Part shown: positions 59,283-64,000 of the stretch, one piece after another
Numbering within the stretch: the first letter of the stretch is position 1
Layout of the letters: the number at the start of each line of letters is the position of its first letter
Assembly: GCA_000711775.1 (NCBI GenBank)
Contig: ARYC01002596.1
Span: 1 to 64,000, forward strand
Source: Oxytricha trifallax
Lineage: Eukaryota; Ciliophora; Spirotrichea; Sporadotrichida; Oxytrichidae
Direction of reading: 5' to 3'
DNA length: 64,000 bases
The notes under the pieces: generated by a model
What the model saw: the letters and a program-made list of their open reading frames with translations, nothing else
Databases searched by the model: none
Told to the model about the DNA's origin: nothing
Translations under genes and position numbers: made by a program

Positions 59283-59726
59283 TTGGGCGGTATCTGCCTC
59301 ACCACCACACTTTTGTATTTATAAAAATTTTATTAAAAAATTATATTGATCAAGTCATATTTCGGTTGAAAAGTGCAATTAATTATTAAAAATTATATTA
59401 AACAACTTTTTTAATGGATAAAGTAATATTAAATGTACTTTTTTATAAAAACTTACGGTTTTTCACATTTATTTAGACATAAAATGTAGCAACTTTAATA
59501 AATATAAAATTTTACTACCAATTAAGATTAAATAATTCTTAAAAAGCTTAAATTTTAATAAAAAGTATATTTAATTTTACTTTATCCATTAAAAAATTTG
59601 CTTAATATTATTTTTATTTATTTTGTACTTTTAAACCAAATTTTGCTTGATTTTTGTCATTTATTTTTATTAATAAAGTATTTCATATATATAAAAAGGG
59701 TAATGACGATGTAAGTCCCCCCCAAA
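59283..59726. repeat. Diverged foldback element, ~440 bp
   Basis: Left arm features (GGGCGGTATCTGCCTCACC, then ATTGATCAAGTCATATTTCGG and AATGGATAAAGTAATATTAAA) reappear inverted in the right arm (TTTAATTTTACTTTATCCATT, CCAAATTTTGCTTGATT, GTAATGACGATGTAAGTCCCCCC) with many substitutions. An old copy. Confidence 0.6.
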
Positions 59727-60527
59727 TATCATTAATAATTATTAAATCATCAATTGAATAAAAATTATTTTGGGATTAAATTTTATATTATGAGAGTCTA
59801 TTTAAAAATTTAAATATTTTATGTAAAAATAAAATAAATTGTGTTATAAATAAATGCATAACTACAAAATTATAATAAAAAATTATTAAAGTCTAGAATG
59901 AAGGTATTATTAATTTGAAAAATAACTGTACTAATTCAAAATAATATTTTCAAAATTTAAGAAAATAAAAAAATATATAAAATATTTTTATAACTATTTC
60001 AAGAAATGAAATGTTTATTAAAAAAATCTGAACAACTATAATTTTTATTTTTAAAAATTTCTTAAGTTCACTTTTAATAAAATAATTATAAATTTTTTAA
60101 TATCAAATTCTAATGACACATCATTTGGCTCAGAGAATATAGGATAAATAGTTTTAAAAAGCCATTTTGGAATTAATTTACGAGTGCTTCCTTAAAAAAC
60201 CTTTTTTTATAATTAAAGTAACATAATGATAGGAATTACAATTATATATTATAAATAAATTGTTTATTATTTATTTTATTTATCAAACTAATTATAATGT
60301 TGCAATAATCTAAACATTGTAATATCCAAACATAAAATTCTTGTATAGTTTAAAAGCTTTATTTTAAGTTTATAAATATCAAAAATTGAATTTATTAATT
60401 TTAAGTTTATCATATTAAAAAGTAAATTTATTTATTTTATGTAGTAATTTTTATATTATAACTCTTATTAAAAGCTTTGGAAAATAGATGTTTGAATATT
60501 TCTTTAAATTCCAATAGATACTTACAT
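59727..60527. other. Gene-free AT-rich stretch
   Basis: 800 bp; nothing recognised. Confidence 0.45.
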
Positions 60528-60605
60528 GTCTTTGAGTTAGTAGTTCTCTTTGAGGGTGATGAAATTAATTTAGGATAGCAGAGATATCAAGCCTCCTAAA
60601 TTGAT
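60528..60605 (-). CDS. Orphan coding-like segment
   Basis: The minus strand reads FRRLDISAILNQFHHPQREL then LTQRH, followed by GTAAG, in a locally GC-richer spot. It could be an exon or MDS of an unidentified gene. No start or stop; weak support. Confidence 0.3.
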
Positions 60606-62221
60606 TGCAATTAGCGAATATTTTATTTTAAATTATAAGAAAGTCAATTAAAAAAAATTATTTCTTATTTTTTTACAAAGCAAAAAAACTAGAATTTAAA
60701 GGTAGCGCCTCTTATAATTTTTTTAGTACTTTATATTAGTTGCAGAATAAGAAAAAATAATTTTGAGGTGTCTGTGCATAATAAAAAGCACTTAGATTAA
60801 TTAATTAAAATTCGATAATGCTAGATTAATCAATACAAATGTTAAACGAACTATTATAATTACATTATTTACCTGAAAATAGAATATAAAAAGGTTTTCC
60901 CTCTATGAATATGATACGTTTAAAATAATATTTTTTATTAATTATAAAATTAAATATATGTGGTTAAATTACCCTATAATAATGCCTTAAAACTTTACAA
61001 CAAAGCGAGAAAACTTATAGAGTCATAAATTAATATTCTATAACTAAAATAAAAAAATAAACATAACTAAATATTTGTCTTAGGAAATTATATTTTAAGC
61101 AATAATTATTGTAATTTGAATTAAAATTATAGTTAAAACTACTGTTACAGCCTAGTCCCTAAAAGCTTCAAAATTTTATATAAAAATTAAATACCATAAT
61201 TTATATATTTAATATAAATTAAAAAGTATTTAAATAACATTAAAAAAGTTAAAAGCTTCAAGTTTATATTCTGTTTGAGATTTAATTTAATTTAATCAGA
61301 TTATATTTCTTAAGTAAATAAAATTATATACTTATAAATATTTATAATATTTTGTTTTTAATTAAGTATTCAAATTAAATTTATAATCTTAAATATAATT
61401 AATATTAACAATATATTTATTTATTCCCTATTTCTGTTAATTTATAATCTTATACATTAAAAATCAGTTTTCCATCTACTGATAAATAATTCATAGCCTA
61501 TTTTTTAATCTATAGTATCGTACAATTTAAGGAAATTATGGGAAATGTTGATTATGTCTACAGATTTTCAGTTTTAATAATATTACAGTAATCAAAGGTA
61601 TTTCAAGCATTTTAAAAATATTGCTGATGTAAAATTGTTATACATATATAAATAAAAATTTGATTATATTAATAAAATTCAAAATAATTGAATTGCCATT
61701 TAAATTCTTAATCCATTTTATAAACTCGCTGAAGTATAATATTTTAATGCTAACTGATTTCTAAAAAAAATGATGTGTATATTTAGATATTTATTAATTA
61801 ATGGCTGCGTAATCTAACATAATTATCAATGATTTGATTGATTGCTTTAAATGCGCCCAAATTTTACAGGATATATTTATTCCTATGAATAAAATATATT
61901 AAAAATATAAATCTAAATTTCCTAATTCTATATAATATAGTTAAATTTCTCCAAAATTTATAATTAATTTAGTTTAATAAATTTTCATACGAAATATTTG
62001 AGCTTATAATATAAAAATAATTGAAATATATAAATTATTTTAAAAGCATTCAAAAAGATTATTATACATGAGAATTAATACACAATACTTTTACTTCTTT
62101 AATTGTTTAATTTGAATCAAATATAAACAAATTTAAATTAATTTTTGTATAATAACGAATTTTTCTTTTTTAAAAAATGAAAATATCATTTAAATTAATT
62201 ATAAGATTTTGCAAAAATTTA
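60606..62221. other. Gene-free AT-rich stretch
   Basis: 1.6 kb of AT-rich DNA without a coding segment that I can support. Confidence 0.45.
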
Positions 62222-62695
62222 AGGATACCCCCCATGTACCTGGAATCGGAAAAGACCCCCAATGTGCCTGGAATTTTTTTTACTTTCGTTCACAGTTCTG
62301 GAATCATGAAAATTTATCTATGAAAAAGAAATTTCTAAAACTCAATGACCACCGTACCATTTAATTTAGGTACCCTAGATTACGATTAAAAAACGAAAAA
62401 ATAAAAAAAATAATGAAGGATTTATGGAGAAAAATCATATTGTTTATGTTATAAAATTGCATTTTATGATAATTTTCTAACTGATTTTTCTCCATGAATC
62501 CTTCATTATTTTTTAATTTTTTCGTTTTTTAATCGTAATCTAGGGTACCTAAATTATATGGTACGGTGGTCATTGAGTTTTAGAAATTTCTTCTTCATAG
62601 ATAAATTTTCATGATTCCAGAACTGTGAACGAAAGTAAAAAAAATTCCAGGCACATTGGGGGTCTTTTCCGATTCCAGGTACATGGGGGGTATCC
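62222..62695. mobile_element. Foldback element, 474 bp
   Basis: Arms of ~215 bp start GGATACCCCCCATGTACCTG and end with the complement, with a ~50 bp AT-rich centre around 62440-62480. Few mismatches between arms, so it is rather young. No gene. Confidence 0.85.
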
Positions 62696-63238
62696 AAATT
62701 TAAATTAAAATTTATTATTATTAAGTTTTAACAAATTATTTAACATGAATAAATTTATAAATTATTTTGCTTTATGTATTACCAATATTTTTCAGTGTGA
62801 AATTGATTTATGTTTCCATTAATTTATGTATAATTTTAATTTACTTCTGCACTTTTGATCTATGCTCACTTGAAAATATTCAATAATTTTTGTTTTGTAA
62901 CAATGATTATTTTTTTATATAAAAAAATAAGATAAAATCTATTTTTATGCAATTATGGTAAATTTATTAACTTTACTAAGTATATACTTTAAATTATCAT
63001 AGATTAAAAATGAAAAAATATATTTTAATTTTTTGATATACATTTCTTTCGTGATTTTGATTTTATTATAAAAGAAAATATCTTTAAATGATTTAACTCG
63101 CATGAAAAATCCTAATTAAATTTAAATTTCTTTTTAATTTTAAATTTTTTTAGTTTTTCTTAGAAATTTATTATTTTAAAGTCAAAAGAAATTAAAGATG
63201 TAAAATATATTTCATTTATAGCATTATTTAGTTATCTA
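62696..63238. other. Gene-free AT-rich stretch
   Basis: Nothing recognised. Confidence 0.45.
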
Positions 63239-63285
63239 TTGTAGCACTTTCAAATCAATTGGTTTTTCCACTATACAATCATTCA
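63239..63285 (-). pseudogene. Second copy of a receiver-domain C-terminal segment
   Basis: The minus strand reads VEKPIDLKVLQQ, nearly the same as VEKPIDLKVLES at the end of the histidine kinase (50421-50490), and the flanking sequence (ATATTTT...TATAGTGG) is also alike. No further receiver sequence was found next to it. It is either a lone MDS of a paralog lying beyond the window or a decayed duplicate. Confidence 0.6.
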
Positions 63286-63726
63286 AAATATTTTATAAGT
63301 CTTGAAAATAAAAAACTGCTAAATGCAAAAATATAAATTATTCCTACTTATTATATTCTTAATATCTTATATTAAGAATACGTGATTTAATTTTGAATCT
63401 CAAATTTTATTTAATTAAAGTATTTAAACCTATTTATTTTTGCAACTTAAGCATATGTTTAATATTAGTATTTTGAATTTATATCTAGATGAATATTAAA
63501 TTTAATTTAGAAATGTATTTTTTTTTTCCATTCAAATTAAGTTAAATTTATTTCTAATATTAAACTTGATTAATTTTGAAACAATTTTCATTTTAAAGTA
63601 TCAAATCTTTAAAAATAATTTTTTCATAGTATAAAATATATTATTTACCTAGGATTTATTGAAATGAATAATTTGATTAAATTAGTTAGAAAAGTTATTA
63701 AATTTTTAACAAAATATATAAATCAA

Positions 63727-64000
63727 AATCAAAACCCCAAAACCCCTTAATGAGTTTTATATGTGTTTTGATTGATGAGGGTAATGTTGGGGATTAGGGT
63801 TTATTTGAGCAAGGAAGCATCATTTTCACTCTAGTTATGAAATTTTGAAAATTAAATATGATCATTATTTTAATACTCAACTTATATTTTTTTAAATTTA
63901 TATACATGTTATAGCATTTTTATTTGAAAAAGAAAAGTTTGAGTGACATACTTATTTCTTTTACATTTTTTTCATAAGTTATTACTTTTACTGATTGTTT
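63727..64000 (+). mobile_element. Left end of a TBE transposon (runs off the window)
   Basis: AAT at 63727-63729 is followed at 63730-63746 by the exact 17 bp TBE-type terminus CAAAACCCCAAAACCCC, then an ITR similar to the one at 2163-2268 (GTTTTGATTGATGAGGG, GGGGATTAGGGTTT). Orientation is inward to the right, so the body should lie beyond 64000. Confidence 0.88.

Noticed and set aside
1..64000. Bacterial-type features (operons, ribosome binding sites, rho-independent terminators)
   Set aside because: The genome is a ciliate germline; such signals are not expected and hairpins here belong to repeats.

Overview
This window looks like germline (micronuclear) DNA of a hypotrich ciliate related to Oxytricha or Stylonychia. 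Genes read through with TAA and TAG as glutamine and TGA as the only stop. The base composition is very AT-rich. Transposon ends carry the C4A4 telomere-like sequence of TBE elements. Genes are cut into macronuclear-destined segments (MDSs) by short AT-rich internal eliminated sequences (IESs) flanked by 4-9 bp direct repeats (pointers). A 22.6 kb tandem satellite also fits the germline; the somatic genome of such ciliates is made of gene-sized chromosomes that could not give a 64 kb contig like this.

Left part (1-21.1 kb), gene-dense: the right end of a TBE transposon with a decayed zinc-finger/kinase gene (1-2268), then an N/Q-rich gene (+), an MCM-like gene (-), a Tul1/Dsc1-like transmembrane RING ligase (-), a STYX-like dual-specificity pseudophosphatase (-), a coiled-coil protein with a GAS2-related (GAR) domain (+), a four-TM protein (-), a RING/B-box protein (-) and an F-box/leucine-rich protein (+). 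For seven of these genes I removed pointer-bounded IESs by hand. The remaining length was a multiple of three every time (998, 791, 266, 766, 313, 402 and 378 codons including stop), and the joins restore family motifs. All MDSs found are in order and orientation, so none of these genes appears scrambled.

Middle (21.1-46.6 kb): two foldback (inverted-repeat) elements, then about 59 head-to-tail copies of a ~382 bp satellite from 23080 to 45715, with patches of diverged units, a recurring subtype, one polypurine insertion and a decayed fragment 0.8 kb past the edge.

Right part (46.6-64 kb): very AT-rich and gene-poor. It holds a leucine-rich gene fragment (+), the C-terminal two thirds of a hybrid histidine kinase (-), a second copy of that kinase's receiver tail near 63.25 kb, a few orphan coding-like islands, four more foldback elements, a ~0.93 kb element with degenerate TBE ends, and the left end of another TBE that runs off the window.

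The genes do not form an operon or one pathway; each would normally become its own somatic nanochromosome. What links them is the elimination system: IESs, TBEs, satellite and foldbacks are all candidates for programmed removal. No rRNA, tRNA or CRISPR was recognised.
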